DNA of 64,000 nucleotides. Origin: Adiantum capillus-veneris. Taxonomy: Eukaryota > Streptophyta > Polypodiopsida > Polypodiales > Pteridaceae. A program made the translations under genes and the position numbers. The stretch covers positions 67,148,935 through 67,212,934 of the forward strand of contig CM043950.1 of the NCBI GenBank assembly GCA_014529385.2, in the 5' to 3' direction. Of the stretch, positions 9,336 through 20,960 are shown piece after piece; position 1 is the stretch's first letter; each line of letters opens with the position of its first letter. The notes below the pieces were generated by a model. That model made no database searches. It saw only the letters and a program-made list of their open reading frames with translations, and had not been told where the DNA came from.

Positions 9336-10680
9336 AAAAGGGCGTGACCTAAAAGATTTAGCGCCCCTTCGCAGCGCTCGCTGCTCGAGCCCCAGACCTC
9401 ACCCTCAGACTCCCACGCTCTATCCAACTCGCCTAACACGCATCCGTGCAGGTATGGCGAGTCCGTGCGTACATAAAGCCTGCCCCCCCCTGCTGCGGAT
9501 ATCCGACGGTCTCAAATCCACGCGATGCCGAAAGCGCGCCCCTGTCGTAGATCCCTTGAACGTGACCCCGTGTCACTTATAAACGAGGGGGGGGGGAGGG
9601 TGGGAAAGTCAGAAACGACAAAGGAGGGGTTCATGCAGTGAGCAGAGAGCGAGAGAGAGTAGAGAGAGAGAGAGAGTGGGAGAAAAGCTAGAGAGAGAGT
9701 GAGACGGGGAGAGTGAGTTAGAGAGAGAGAGAGATAATTGGAGGGAGGAGAGAGAATATGAGTGTATGTGTGTGTGTTGGATGGGTGGTGTTCACCCGGA
9801 GAGAAAAAGAAGAAGAAGAAAGTTTTAACGTCGCAAGAAATTATCCCCAGGGACCGTAAAGGTCTATCCGACTCGAAGATTTTTTATGCGCCGCAAGGCA
9901 TGGTATCGAAGCCCGAAACCCATTTTTTTAAAATTATTTTTTTATTTTTTATTTTTAAATTTCCAAGAAATACCAAAATGGGCCGAAAACTCCAAATATC
10001 GCCAAAAAAAACCCAAAAATCGCCAAAAATTTTCAAAAAATTCCTGAAAATTTTTAGGAATCTTAGAAAATCATCGTCATTCACAATAGATCATTTTCGA
10101 CATGCAGAAACACATCGAAATAGAAAATTTTATCGAAAATGCGATTTGCGACACAATCGTCAACCCGACCCTTGGAAATAGTAAAACGCTCAAAACTCGA
10201 CCACGGAGGGCACAAATGCGAACAAAATGATGCCGTAAATTCGCACACACAAAATAGCTCATAAAGATCACAAAAATCAAATTTTTATGGAATTATCTAA
10301 AAATTAATACAAAAATTAACAAAAAATCTCCAAAAATTTGCAAAAAGTATCCGAAAAATACCCAAAATATTTCTACAAATTCTCCACACATTGAGGAATG
10401 GTGCAGCCAAATAAAATTGCACAAATCACATCAATTCAATTGCCAACAATTTTATCAATAAAATCAAGACTAGGCAATTAAACCGGCAAAATTAGGTCAA
10501 AAATTGTCGCAATTAGAGTGTGTAAATCCCTGTTTTGAGCACAAAAACGTAGCATTTCATCATTGCACACATCATTTATGCAATCAAAACATTGAATTAA
10601 CCGTGCAGATTATACACTTTTTAGGCACACACACACTAAAAATTTGGCAGTTTTTACCAATCTTTAGGTGCGCACAGGGA
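9336..10680. other. Unassigned non-coding DNA with GA-rich block and SINE-like copy
   Basis: 9336-9600 is moderately GC-rich without a convincing gene. 9640-9750 is GA-rich. 9815-9925 is the SINE-like repeat listed separately. 9930-10680 is A/T-rich (aaaattt words) with scattered stops in all frames. The 139-codon open stretch at 9762-10181 is mostly Lys/Phe from A/T runs and I do not accept it as a gene. Confidence 0.5.
9815..9925 (-). repeat. SINE-like repeat copy
   Basis: On the minus strand it reads gggtttcgggcttcgatacc (a pol III box-B-like word), then a body with cttcgagtcggatagacc and ttcttgcgacgttaaaact, and ends in a (CTT)n tail. The same 3' block (gtttcctacgacgttaaaac plus CTT tail) recurs at 26436-26575, 26625-26690 and 39059-39115. 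A tRNA-derived SINE is an inference; no box A is clear in this copy. Confidence 0.4.
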
Positions 10681-10957
10681 CCTTTGGACACAGCCTTTAA
10701 ATTTTAGAACCTTAGTATTTTGCAAGTCTTAATGGGCTGAACCTTAGGGTCTTTAAAGCCCATTGTTGCACATTGCTCTTTTTCAGATGGCCCCCCTTTT
10801 GGATCCCTATTTTTCCTCTTGTGGATTCCTACTATAGCTGGGGTCTGCCAGCTTAACCAATATTCTAGCTTTTTCTCCCATGGTACTTCCCCATATTAAA
10901 TGATTAGTTTAACTTGAGAAAATCATTTAGGAGAATTCGATATTAGTTATTATGTCA
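10681..10957 (-). repeat. gypsy-2 3' LTR, truncated
   Basis: About 277 bp matching 18190-18468 (cctttggacacagcctttaa, ggtctttaaagcccattgtt, gagaaaatcatttaggagaa). The remaining ~1.3 kb of the LTR is absent to the left. The purine tract AAGAGAGAGGTAA (minus strand) lies next to its inner edge. Confidence 0.85.
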
Positions 10958-11339
10958 TTACCTCTCTCTTGAAATCATATTCGTCCTCGACTATGTGGTA
11001 GAGAAGATAAAGCCTATTCTTTAGTCCTTTTTTCTAGCGGGTAGAGGATCCCTATCTTACCCTACGACATCGTTCCAGAATGGATGACTAATCCATTTGG
11101 TGCTTGAGAGCCTAAGGCTATGGCAAGCATGTCTTCATATCAATGTTCCATAGTAGAGTGACAAGCTCTACTTGGTGTTTGGAAGACGTCATCTCCACAA
11201 ACTTGATTCTAAGCATGCATACTGCTTATTATTTGTGCACAATAAAGAAAAAGAGAGTCTTATAAGAAAAAAACTTTGTTCATTCTAAACATTTGTACAT
11301 TTCCTTACTCTAGGGAAACATTGTAAGCATTGACAAGGT

Positions 11340-12800
11340 TTAGGTTATCCTTTGATTGTATGCCTTGCATCCATCTAGCATCTTCAAAAGGATAACTTTT
11401 AAACTTAATAAGATACCGTTGGATAGTCTTACCACCTCTTCATACCTTGCCTTCATGTCAGAGAATGGACTCGGGCTGCAGCTCGGGGGGTTGACTATGT
11501 GTAAAACTACCATATCGCGTGCGTTCAAGACATGTTTGTAAACCCCCTTATCTGTGAATTTTGTTAAGAATACAATGTACCATTTTCTTTTAAAATCTGT
11601 AATTTTTTTCAAATTAGAAAAAATAACGCCCTTCTGTATATATATTTCTGTAAGTTTCAAGAACTTTAAATACTCTTCTGTTGAACTCACGTGATAGGTT
11701 ACATTTTTATTAGGTGACCTCCCCGGGGGCTGCAACACCTCTTCTTGGTCCTTGATCTCCGGTGGGTCTTCAATAGTTGGTTCTTGAGGTGGCTCTCCTT
11801 TGTAAGGCTTTAGTAGGCTCACATGAAAAGCATTGTGTATGAGCCAATGGTTGGGCAACTTGAGTTGATAGGCCATTTCTTTGATTGGTCTAAGGATTTG
11901 GAAGGGACCATAGTACCTTTTTGCTAACTTAGCATAGTACTTTTGGTGTCCCGTAAGATTGTTGCCCGTTGTGTGCCTTAATCGAGCCTTGGGAAATTTA
12001 AGTAAGACCCAATCATTTTCTTTAAAGGCTTGGGCTCTTTTGTGCTTATGAGCAACAACCTTTTTCCTTTGTTATGAGATGGAGGTAGCATCCTTAATAT
12101 TTTGGAAAGATTCTTGAGGTCTCGGCTATACTCGTTTGCAGCAAAGATCTTCCGTGTACCTTAAGTAGCAAGGGGCTTTTAGATCTTCCTTCAATTACCT
12201 CGAAAGGTGCTTTTCCTGTGGAAGTATGTACAGTGTTATTGTAGGCACACTCCACTAAGGATAAGTACTTCTCCCATTGGGACCTTTGATCTACTTTCAT
12301 TACATAGGCTTTTAGTAGATCAAGAACTCTTAGGTTAGCTATTTCACTTTGGCCATCCCATTGCGGGTGATAGGCTGAAGAGAAGTTTAGTCTTGTCCCT
12401 AAATTCTCAAAGAGACCCATCCAGAAATTACTGGTCATTCTAGGATCTCTATCCGACACTATGGACATTGGCAAGCCATGGTACTTGAAGATTTATGAAA
12501 TGAAGAGGGTTGCCATTTGATGGGCATTAATAGTCTTTTTGACAGATATAAAATGAGCTTGTTTGTTGAACTTGTCTACTATTGTCCATATTCCTATGGA
12601 TAGACTTAGGCAATCCAAAGATAAAATCCATGGATGGTGAATTAGGGTTTGGTAAAGGTTGAAGCAATTAATCCAGGTTGCTTCCCTCTATCAAACTTCG
12701 TCTTTTGGCATACCACACATTTAGAAACATACTCTTGTATGTTTGATTTCATGGTAGGCCAATAGAAATATGTTTCAATCCCTTTAGGGTAGACTGAATC
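11340..12800 (-). pseudogene. gypsy-2 integrase and C-terminal region
   Basis: The frame 12474-12094 has the second catalytic Asp and Glu region: SIVSDRDPRMTSNFW, then FSSAYHPQWDGQSE and AYNNTVHTSTGKAPFEV. Upstream (12800-12480) the H2C2 part and first Asp are scattered over frames. The frame 11876-11340 begins with the integrase tail [20 protein letters not shown], then LKPYKGEPP, and continues for about 140 residues with no chromodomain that I can identify. That extension ([20 protein letters not shown]) is unusually long for the region between the GPY-type tail and the LTR. Confidence 0.85.
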
Positions 12801-12868
12801 CCTCTATGCCTCGCATAAGGAGGAGCATGAGATTCATACATTACTTTCTCACGTAGTGAGTTAATAAC

Positions 12869-14280
12869 TCATAGTATATTGTCATAGAGAAGGTAACCAT
12901 ATTGTAAAGTAAATGGTTCCTCTTTCTTCCCTAGTCCAAGTGCTGAAATCACATCTCTAAAATTGGGATCAATGGCGTACTCATCTATCATAGAACATAG
13001 ATCATTGTGAGTTGCTACGGAAATCGCATTCACTCTTGGACGTGTTGAGAGTGCATAGGCTATTTGATTATGCTTGCTAGCAATGTGAGAAATATGAAGA
13101 TGAAATTGCAAAAGGAAATCTGCCCACCTCATTTGTTTGTCGGAGAGCTTGGTCTGCATCATGAAGTACTTAAGGATTTGGTGATACGTCCGCGGAATGA
13201 AAGGAGTCCCCAATAAATAGTGCTTCCATGAGTCTAAGGCAGGTAGAACTGCGAGGAGTTCCTTTTCATATATGCCTAAAGCCTGCTCATTAGGGTCAAG
13301 ACTTCGACTTTCATAGGCTATGATGTGCCCTTCTTGGAGCAAAACAGCTCCAAGAGGTAATCACCACAAGCGTCACATTGGACCTCAAATGGCTTTGAGA
13401 GATCCTACAGTGTAAGCACAGGTTGAGATATAAGCTTTTTGAAAGCATTGTTCTCCTTGGAAGACCATGTATACCTAACATTTTTCTTTGTTAGGTCATG
13501 TAATGGTCCCGCAATTTGTGAGAACTTTTCTATGAAGCATCTATAGTATGCACATATACCTATGAAGCTTCTTAGTTCATGAAGATTCCTTGGTTTAGGC
13601 CATCCTTTTATTACCTCTAGTTTTGATGGATCCATTTGGATGCCATCTTGAGAGATAATGTGACCTAAAAACTGAATCTCTTGTAAGAAAAACTCACTTT
13701 TCTTTTGATTAACATAAAGTTTATTCTCTCTTAAGACTTGAAATATTACCTGGAGGTGTTGCTTGTGTTCGTCGAATGAATTAGAGTAGATGATGATATC
13801 ACCAAAGAACACTCCAATAAAGGTTTGGTGAGGCCTGAATAGCTTCTCCATCAAGTGGTTAAATATGGCTGGTGCATTGGTCAAGCCAAAAGGTATGACT
13901 ATATATTTGTAAAAACCAAATGCAAAATGCGGTCTTTACAATGTCTTGATCAACTATCATTATTTGATGGTAGCCACTTTTTAGGTCAATTCTACTAAAG
14001 TAGATCGACCCTTGTAGCTTATCAAATAGGTCTTCTACCCGTGGAAGGGGAAACCTATTTTTGATAGTGATCCTATTTAGTGCTCTATAGTCGACACAAA
14101 TAGGTCTTCTACCTGTGGAATGGGAAATCTATTTCTGACATTGATCCTATTTAGTGCTCTATAGCTAACCCACATACAATATGTGCCGTCTTTCTTTTGC
14201 ACTAATAGCATGGGTGAACAAAATGGATATGAGCTAGGCCTAACCATGCCCTTCTCAACTAACTCATGCACTTGCCACAT
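12869..14280 (-). pseudogene. gypsy-2 reverse transcriptase and RNase H
   Basis: RT pieces: 14280-14077 (LVEKGMVRPSSYPFCSPMLL, VSYRALNRINVRNRFP), 13884-13405 (active-site box FFGDIIIYS, where the first Asp of the usual DD pair is Gly), then FLGHIISQDGIQMDP. RNase H and connection: 13342-12869 (GHIIAYESRSLDPNEQALGI, YEKELLAVLPALDSWKHYL). A 74-bp tandem duplication at about 14023-14170 doubles part of the RT between FP-x-P-x-V-E-D-L motifs and shifts the frame. The mutated active site and frame changes mean no activity is expected. Confidence 0.87.
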
Positions 14281-14471
14281 AATCTCCTCTTGTTGAGCTT
14301 GAGAAACTCTATAAGGAGGTTTATTAGGCGGTGAACTTCCTGGAAGAAGTTCAATTGCATGGTCATTATTACCTCGTTTAGGAGGTAGTTCACAAGGGAT
14401 GTCATCAATAAAACATCTTGAAACCCCTCGAGAAAATTGGATAACTCTAGTTCCTTGTGATTGTTTATATT

Positions 14472-15356
14472 TTATTTTGCTAAAGCATTAGGTTCATTTT
14501 GAGAATCTTTAACAAAAATCATGTACATGGAAATAGAAATCTTTATTGACTTATTGAAAGCTTGCATATGTACAATGGGTATGGTGTTACGCAACTCCTT
14601 AGCATCTATGTATATATCTTTTTCCCTGAACCTAAAGTAGATTCTCCTTTCAGGGAATTTAACATCGGCAACCATGCGATCAAACCATGGTGCCCCTAGG
14701 ATTACATCCTCATTCTTCAGAGACGAGATAAAGAAGTCCTCTTTTTCCACATAGCTTTGGACATGGAGCCTCGATTTCACAATTAAGGGAGTGACTGAAG
14801 ATTCTTGCCCCTTGAAAGCACCATCGGTGGGTAGGACATCTCCCATATCATAGGCTTGGATGCCTAGCTTGGTGGCCAACTCTTTGGATATGAGATTGTG
14901 AGTAGAACCAAGGTTAAAGAGAATAAAATCATCATGTTCTCTTACCTTTCCCCAAGCATGGCATAGAGGAGATCCTTTGTGGTGAACTTCCTCTTCTTGG
15001 ATTTTGACCAACGTAGCTCTAGGAGGCTCATGGTGGGTGTTCTTTTGGGGACAAGAACGGTACGCATGCCCTTGCTTGCCGCACTTGAAACAACGATTAT
15101 CCTTGTGATATCGCTCAAGCTCTTCAGGAGAGAGTTTGTTTCTTCCTTTGTAAGCTCCCTTCTCCTTAGCTTTGAGGGTATTGGAATTGCCCTTAGGAGA
15201 CTTTTGGACATTGTCCTTCCCCTTAGGATCATTACAGCCCTTGTTTTCTGTGGTCTTAAGATTTCTCTTAGCCCCTGTTTGGGAAATTGATTTGAGAAGC
15301 CACCATAGTATGGTGTATAACCTTAGATATGGTGCGTGACCTTTGGGAGTTAACAT
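14472..15356 (-). pseudogene. gypsy-2 gag C-terminus and protease
   Basis: A zinc knuckle CFKCGKQGHAYRSC (CX2CX4HX4C, around 15065-15110) is followed by the retropepsin region. Where the family has a DSG[ST] active site, this copy reads FNLGSTHNLISKELATKLG, so the catalytic Asp has become Asn and Ser has become Leu. Downstream ILGAPWFDRM matches the usual ILGxxW motif of retropepsins. The open frame is long (294 codons) but the enzyme would be inactive. Confidence 0.85.
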
Positions 15357-16462
15357 ACTTCGCCATTTCTTTAGTTAAGCCCACACAAAATTTTTGGTTT
15401 TGCTCTCCAAAATCCATCTTTTGGAAGATAGTGGCTTTGAGATGTAAATCCCAAAACTTGTCTACATATTTGTGAATGGATTCGTAGGGGGAGAGCTTCA
15501 ATATTCACCATTGAGTCAGTACTTTTTCTTTGGCATTGGTGGCCAAAAATTGCTTCATGATGGAAGCTCTTAAATCTTTCCATGTTTGTGGAGCTTCACC
15601 ATTAGCCCGCAGGCTAGACCACCATTTCCTGGCGGACTTTTGAAAGTGCATAGCTACATGGCATAGCTTAGAGGACTCCGTGAAGCCCTCATCTCCAAAT
15701 TCCGCATCAAATTGTTGGATGAAAGCCAAGACTTTGTCCGTAGCACCAAAGGTGCCATCGTAGGTAAGGAAAGAGATGCTCTCCCCGCCCTCTTTGAACT
15801 TCTTGAGCTTGGATATCTCTTCCACGTGGCATAGGATTTCATATGACCTCTTCTTTTTGATGGTTCAAAAGTTGCACCATCGCTTTCTTCCGAAGATGAA
15901 GAATTTGAGGAAGATGGAGGGTGACCTCTTTTTCTCCTTCTTCTTGCCTTGGTCTTCCTTGTCGGCACCATCACTTTCTTCATAAGAGGAAGAGGATGAG
16001 GAAGATGGAGAAGAGGGTGACCTCTTTCTTGCCATTTTCTTTTCTTGGATTTAGAGGTGATGGAGAGCGTTTTGCCCGCCCTCTTTGTGGAGACTCACTT
16101 CTTTCTCGTTCCTTCGGTGGGAACTCTTGAGTTCTCCTTTGAGAAGGAGATGCATCGTTAAGAAGAAAATTTTTGAGCCCTTCATATGGATCCTCTTCTT
16201 CTTCCCTAATTGGAGAGAGACCTCTTTTGGAAGTCTCACAAGGAGGCTTCCTAGGTATCCTCTCATCATGGTGGGGAGCTTGGAGAGTCCCATGAGCACG
16301 TAGTTTCCATTGCACTTCACTTTGGAGGGATGGATTGCCCATGGATTGTTGAGGCCTATAAACAAGGTAGTTAACAAGCATAGGGGCATCATTAGTAGCT
16401 TTCTCATTAGCAAAATCAAAGCCATCAAAATTAATTTCACTCTCTTTACTATTGTCAGCCAT
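15268..16462 (-). pseudogene. gypsy-2 gag
   Basis: The start is taken at MADNSKESEINFDGFDFANE (16462) because it is the first Met after the primer site and leader. The N-terminal part is charged and Ser/Arg-rich (SPSQRRTQEFPPKERERSES). The capsid-like core is in 15825-15505 (FLTYDGTFGATDKVLAFIQQ, then MHFQKSARKWWSSLRANGE) and continues in another frame at 15501-15268 (ESIHKYVDKFWDLHLKAT). At least two frame changes occur, at about 15980 and 15505. Confidence 0.83.
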
Positions 16463-16866
16463 TCTAACATTTTTTTAGGTGGAATATTTTTAGGTGTACT
16501 TTGGCACTTCAAGCCCTAGTTGCTGTTCCTCTTTACCCCTTTAGAAAATCACTCAAGCTACTATACCCATGGCTCAAATATCATTAATTGCAAGTAATAG
16601 AAGAGAGGGTCTTTCAACACCAAAATAGTACCAGCTCCCGTCATGCTTCTAATGGCTCAATAGTGGTTAAGCTGGAAGCAAGCCCCGTAGGAGTCCACTA
16701 TTAAGACCATAGCTCTTGAGGGTGATGCCTGGTTATTTGCACAAAGACAGGCACACTACAAGGCTGAAACATCCCTATTCTACTTACTCAATTGCAATTA
16801 ATAATACCAACCATTTATAGCTAGCTGGAGGACCTCCCTTCTCGAGCAAGAAAAGAGAAACCTTGT
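16463..16866 (-). other. gypsy-2 untranslated leader
   Basis: Lies between the primer site and the gag start. No reading frame or other signal is recognised in it. Confidence 0.6.
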
Positions 16867-16878
16867 GCTCTCATACCA
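16867..16878 (-). promoter_or_regulatory. gypsy-2 primer-binding site (tRNA-iMet type)
   Basis: The minus strand reads TGGTATGAGAGC, one base different from the usual TGGTATCAGAGC, separated by one base from the LTR end. This is where tRNA would prime minus-strand cDNA. Confidence 0.85.
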
Positions 16879-16879
16879 A

Positions 16880-18468
16880 TGTAACTTTTAATGGCCTAGA
16901 AACTTGTGTGTAGTGGAAAATAGCATAGACACAGTGAGAATTTCATTAGAATAGATACCTGATGAGCATAGCAAGAGTGCTTGGATGGAGCGAGCAACGA
17001 AACGCATAACACCTAGCTAGTTAGGCCTAAACAATACTTCAAAAGAGAGATAAATTAAGCTATTGACAAAAGTTGAGGACCGGATTTATATGGAGCTGGT
17101 CCCCCCTCCAAAAGGATTTGTATTATAGGTTTCCCCCCATCAAGGGAGACATTTTAGAATACAATTCTTCGTGCTTCTTCAATAACTAGCTAGTGCAATG
17201 AAGGTGGAAGCTTCAAGCACTAGCAATCACTTAAAAAAACACAACATTAATTCCCTCACGGTCTCAGACCCAAGACCTCACACACCTTCAAGGATGGTGA
17301 GAGCTAGCGGGGTATGAGAGTAGATTGAGAGAAAGAAGGAATAGTCTTACGAGAAAGAAGTACATCTCCTCCCATAATCACTCATATTATCATAACATAG
17401 CTTGGTAATTAGCATAGTAGAGGAGATGATCATGCATTGAAGCTTGGCTCTTGGTTGGATTTACATCACAAAGCCAAGAGTTGTTGATGTAGGCCTCCCT
17501 TCTCACAAGCTTGGAGTAGGTGATAAGATTTCCATTAAATCTTGAGTAGGAAAGAGAGAGTCTTCTTGCTTCACACATGAGATTGTGTGAGTGTGTGTGT
17601 TTTAATGACTTGAAAAATTCAGCCCCCTCTCTCTCTTGATCGACCTGTCTTGCAAATTACTCTTGTTGGCACCCCATTGGCCCATACCACGCTTAGCCAG
17701 TAAGAATTAAGTAGCATAAGTGATAACCTTCTTACATGTGTCCCCCTTTCCCCTTTTGTGAAATATTTAGGTAATTAGATAATGCAGCTAAAGTCTCATT
17801 GGACCCCTTTGTCTTCTGGCCAATAGGAATGAGGCTAGCCATTGGGCTGTTGAATGCTCATTGGACCCCTTGGGAGACTGTCCAATAGTCTTCTAGAGAG
17901 ATTAATTATTTTTGGTTCTTTTATCAAGTGTTTTTAAATTATTAAGCTAGATTTACTATAGCCTAATTCTCATTGGTCCACCTCCATGGCCATCCAATAG
18001 GATTTGAGTGCACCTTGTGGGCAATTGGCCTAGGGAGCTGACATGTGTCTCTCATTCCATTTGTGTAAAGGAAGCTTGTGAGTGTGTGTGTGTGTTTCTC
18101 TCTCATCCCCTACTTGCAAGGCTCGCCCCCTCCTTTGTAGGAGTTTTGAAGACTTTTTGGTACACACACAAAGCATCCAATTTCCCTAGTGTTTCACCTT
18201 TGGACACAACCTTTGAATTTTGAACCTTAGCATTTTGGAAGTCTTAATGGGCTGACCCTTAGGGTCTTTAAAGCCCATTGTTGCATATTGCTCTTTTGCA
18301 GATGGCCCCCCCTTTGGATCCCTATCTTCCCTCTTGTGGATCCCTACTGTGGCTGATCTGCCAGCTTAACCAATTTTCTAGCTTTCCCCCCTTAGTACTT
18401 CCCCATATTAAATGATCAGTTTCACATGAGAAAATCATTTAGGAGAATTAGATATTGGTTTTATGACA
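16880..18468 (-). repeat. gypsy-2 5' LTR
   Basis: About 1589 bp. The plus strand starts TGTAACTTTT and ends TTATGACA. The outer 280 bp match 10681-10957. The interior has no convincing gene; it contains GT repeats near 17590 and 18080 and a 62-codon minus-strand open stretch that I discount. Confidence 0.85.
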
Positions 18469-20960
18469 AAAATACTTGGTCGAATGAACCCTTGCTCGAT
18501 TAGTTGTCCAAGCTGTTCTTTGAGTTCTATGACTTTGGGTAGAGACATCCTGTAAGGTATGTTGAAAATAGGTTCACTACCTGGAAACGTTTCTATCTCA
18601 TGATCTATGTCCCTTGGGGGAGGTAAATTTGAGAGGTCCTTTGGAAAAACATCTAAAAATTTCTTAAGCCACTCCAAAAGTTGGTTGGCCTCTCAATCTT
18701 TGGCTTTGTTTAGTTTGACCATGAATATTTATTATCCCTTATGTAGACCTTTAATAAGTCTAATAGTCGTAATTAGATGGGCTTTCAGTTTTCCATTATG
18801 TCCCTAAACTAAAATTTCCTCCCGTAGATAATTACTAAAGGATAAACTAACCTCAGCATAGTGAATGTGTGCTTGATTTTTTATTAGCCAATCCATTCCC
18901 AAGATACTCTCTTTCTCTTTCCCTACCACGTCCTCCATTTATTCCTCCTCTTTGTAAGTTACCCTGGTTGACTTGAGGTTGAAGATTAGGCCTAGTTGTA
19001 GCTCTAGGGTCTAACTCTTGGGGACAATTGTGCTTCTAGTGTCCCATCTAACTACATCCATAGAAACTTACATTAGGGAAGGTTTGATTCAGATAAGCTG
19101 CAGTAGTTTATTGTACGCCGTTGACTTCCTTGGTAAAAATTTCTCTAGCTCTTCCTCTATAATTGTTATAGTTATGATAATTTCTTGTGGGGTTGTTTCC
19201 TCTTGAGCTGCAAGAGACTTGGCCCTGAGAAGGGCGTCCTGAATTAATATAGGTCTCATGGCTTTGAGACGTGTACTCAGGGACTTGTTGAGACCTTGAC
19301 AAAATTGGGCAATTTGTTTTTTCATGGCCATCTGCGGAGCATAACGTTATAAAGACACAAACTTTGTATAGTACTCCTCCAGTGAAAGTCATAACTGGTG
19401 TAGACCACATAATTCATTCATCTTAACACGAGATAAAAGTGTCCTTTTAGGGTTTGGGAAAACATTTCCAAAACCATAGTAGATCCACTCATTTTGAAAA
19501 ATCCTTTCAAGATCTTATAGTTCAAAGACTACTACATATGGCAAAAATGAGAAACTTGTAGAATTTCTCATCTCTTGGTCACAAAAAGCCTCCAAAGTTG
19601 ATGGACCAGTGAATTTTTCTGGTGCGCAAAATATATGGTTGCTTTTTCCTCACTAATTTTTTTTAGACAAAAAAAAAAGGTACAAAAAAGTTGCATTTTT
19701 CCATTCTGCGGACCTATCATCAAAGTTTCTATAGTCACGCTCAATAATGATAATATATACATGTTTCCTTAGTTCCGTAGGCCTTTGGACTCAAAAGGAG
19801 CCATGGAGCATGTCAAAAGAATAATCGATCTCTTACATAGTGGAACCTTGGGGACAATGATGAAGTGCTAAATACAACAAACATGACAAAACTGGGTTTA
19901 GCATTATGACCTCTACAATTGCATAGAAACTACTGAATATCTAGCCAAAATTGTAGTTTATGACTAGATATGGTTACTACCTGCAAAATACACACAAATG
20001 GCCTGAGAAACTAGCAATATTGAGAAAGCTATACTTGCTACACTAAAATGTATCGTATTCTTCAGCAATCAAAAAACTCGACCATCATCATATACCATAT
20101 ATGCTATATAGCATAATAGGTCCCCCAAAAGTCAAGGAAGATTATCTTTACGCTATACATTCCACTTACACAATCAAAATTGCGTTTGAATATCAAGAAA
20201 TCCATCACAAAATCATAAAAGTGCTAATTTTGGCCAAACAATAGGATTATTCAATTCTTGTAAGTTGTTTATAACTTTCAATTTTAACACTTATTTCTCC
20301 CTAGAAGCATCAAAACATGTTGAGAACTATGAACGCTTATCCTTTAGCAATCTAAACCTCACAAGCATGAAGTTTAGAGTGGTATATTTGCAGAAATTTA
20401 AGAAACGCCAAAAAAGAGGACCCGTTTTTTCACACAGTTTAGGTTCAAAAATGTTGTGCAAGAGTAAGGTTAATGGTGAGATCAATATATATTCCAAAAA
20501 AAAAGTCATTTTTTCAGCTCATAAGGAAACTTTGTGGATATATAGCACCTAGAAATTCATTTTCATACTCTTCAAATAATTCAAGCAAAAATGTCACTTA
20601 ACTGGACACAAAAGTATCCAAGGACATAAAAGTGTCATGTTGCCATTCTCATGTTAATGGCTTGGTGAGCAGGAGGAAGATAACATTCTATAATGGCCTC
20701 CTTCATCTTCTCCCAAGTTGGTTTATTTAATAGGATTATCTCTATAGTGTTGTTTCCATGGCCACCACAACTTGGCATCTCCACTGAGACCAATCATACC
20801 CAGTATTGTTTGGTTTTCTTGAGCAGTTCCTGTGGCTATGAAATAATCATCCATAGCCTCTAACCATGCTTCTACATCCCGTTCTAGATTGGGCCCTTCT
20901 CCCTTGAAGACAGGGAGTTGGACCTGCTTTAATAGTAATTTCTTTTCTTGTGTAACAATG
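18469..20960 (-). mobile_element. Third Ty3/gypsy, fragmentary (gypsy-3), host of gypsy-2
   Basis: Minus-strand fragments in gypsy order: capsid-like gag (20960-20640; VEAWLEAMDDYFIATGTAQE and LWWPWKQHY readable across one frame), more gag (19432-19040; KQIAQFCQGLNKSLSTRLKA), a damaged zinc knuckle near 19030-19075 (GCS*MGH*KHNCPQ, first Cys lost and two stops), protease-region LGMDWLIKNQAHIHYAEVSL at about 18890-18830, and the start of RT (18677-18469; LKEQLGQLIEQGFIRPS). RT stops at the edge of gypsy-2. A repeat of about 1.2 kb (19433-20636) interrupts gag. Many stops mark it as the oldest element here. Confidence 0.75.
19433..20636. repeat. Unclassified insertion in gypsy-3 gag, part of a dispersed repeat
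   Basis: Non-coding, A/T-rich, about 1.2 kb, lying between two halves of gypsy-3 gag. Both edges carry ataaaagtgtc (19433-19443 and 20626-20636), which could be an 11-bp target duplication or part of the element. Its last ~250 bp occur again in inverted orientation at 24386-24661, including the word tatatccacaaag and a ggacac-N4-gtgtcc palindrome. No transposase or terminal inverted repeat is visible. Confidence 0.55.

Larger units (their letters stand above)
10681..18468 (-). mobile_element. Ty3/gypsy LTR retrotransposon (gypsy-2), degraded, left LTR truncated
   Basis: On the minus strand: 5' LTR (18468-16880), primer site TGGTATGAGAGC (16878-16867, 11 of 12 bases as in tRNA-iMet), leader, gag, protease, RT, RNase H, integrase, purine-rich tract (complement of 10958-10975), 3' LTR remnant (10957-10681). 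The right LTR is about 1589 bp; only its outer ~280 bp survive on the left, where the sequence changes abruptly at 10681. Its right edge sits inside a third gypsy (18469 onward), so gypsy-2 is the younger of the two. All genes carry stops or frameshifts. Confidence 0.88.

Noticed and set aside
9102-9582. Gly-rich and Pro-rich frames across the poly-C foldback
   Set aside because: Arise from the C/G run and its flanks; no family match or consistent frame.
9762-10181. 139-codon plus-strand frame
   Set aside because: Starts in a GA/TG-rich repeat, crosses the SINE-like copy and is otherwise A/T-run-coded Lys/Phe/Asn.
19433-20636. 11-bp target duplication proving a MULE
   Set aside because: A second copy at 24386 onward contains a similar word within the repeat, so the edge repeat may be internal; no terminal inverted repeat is seen.
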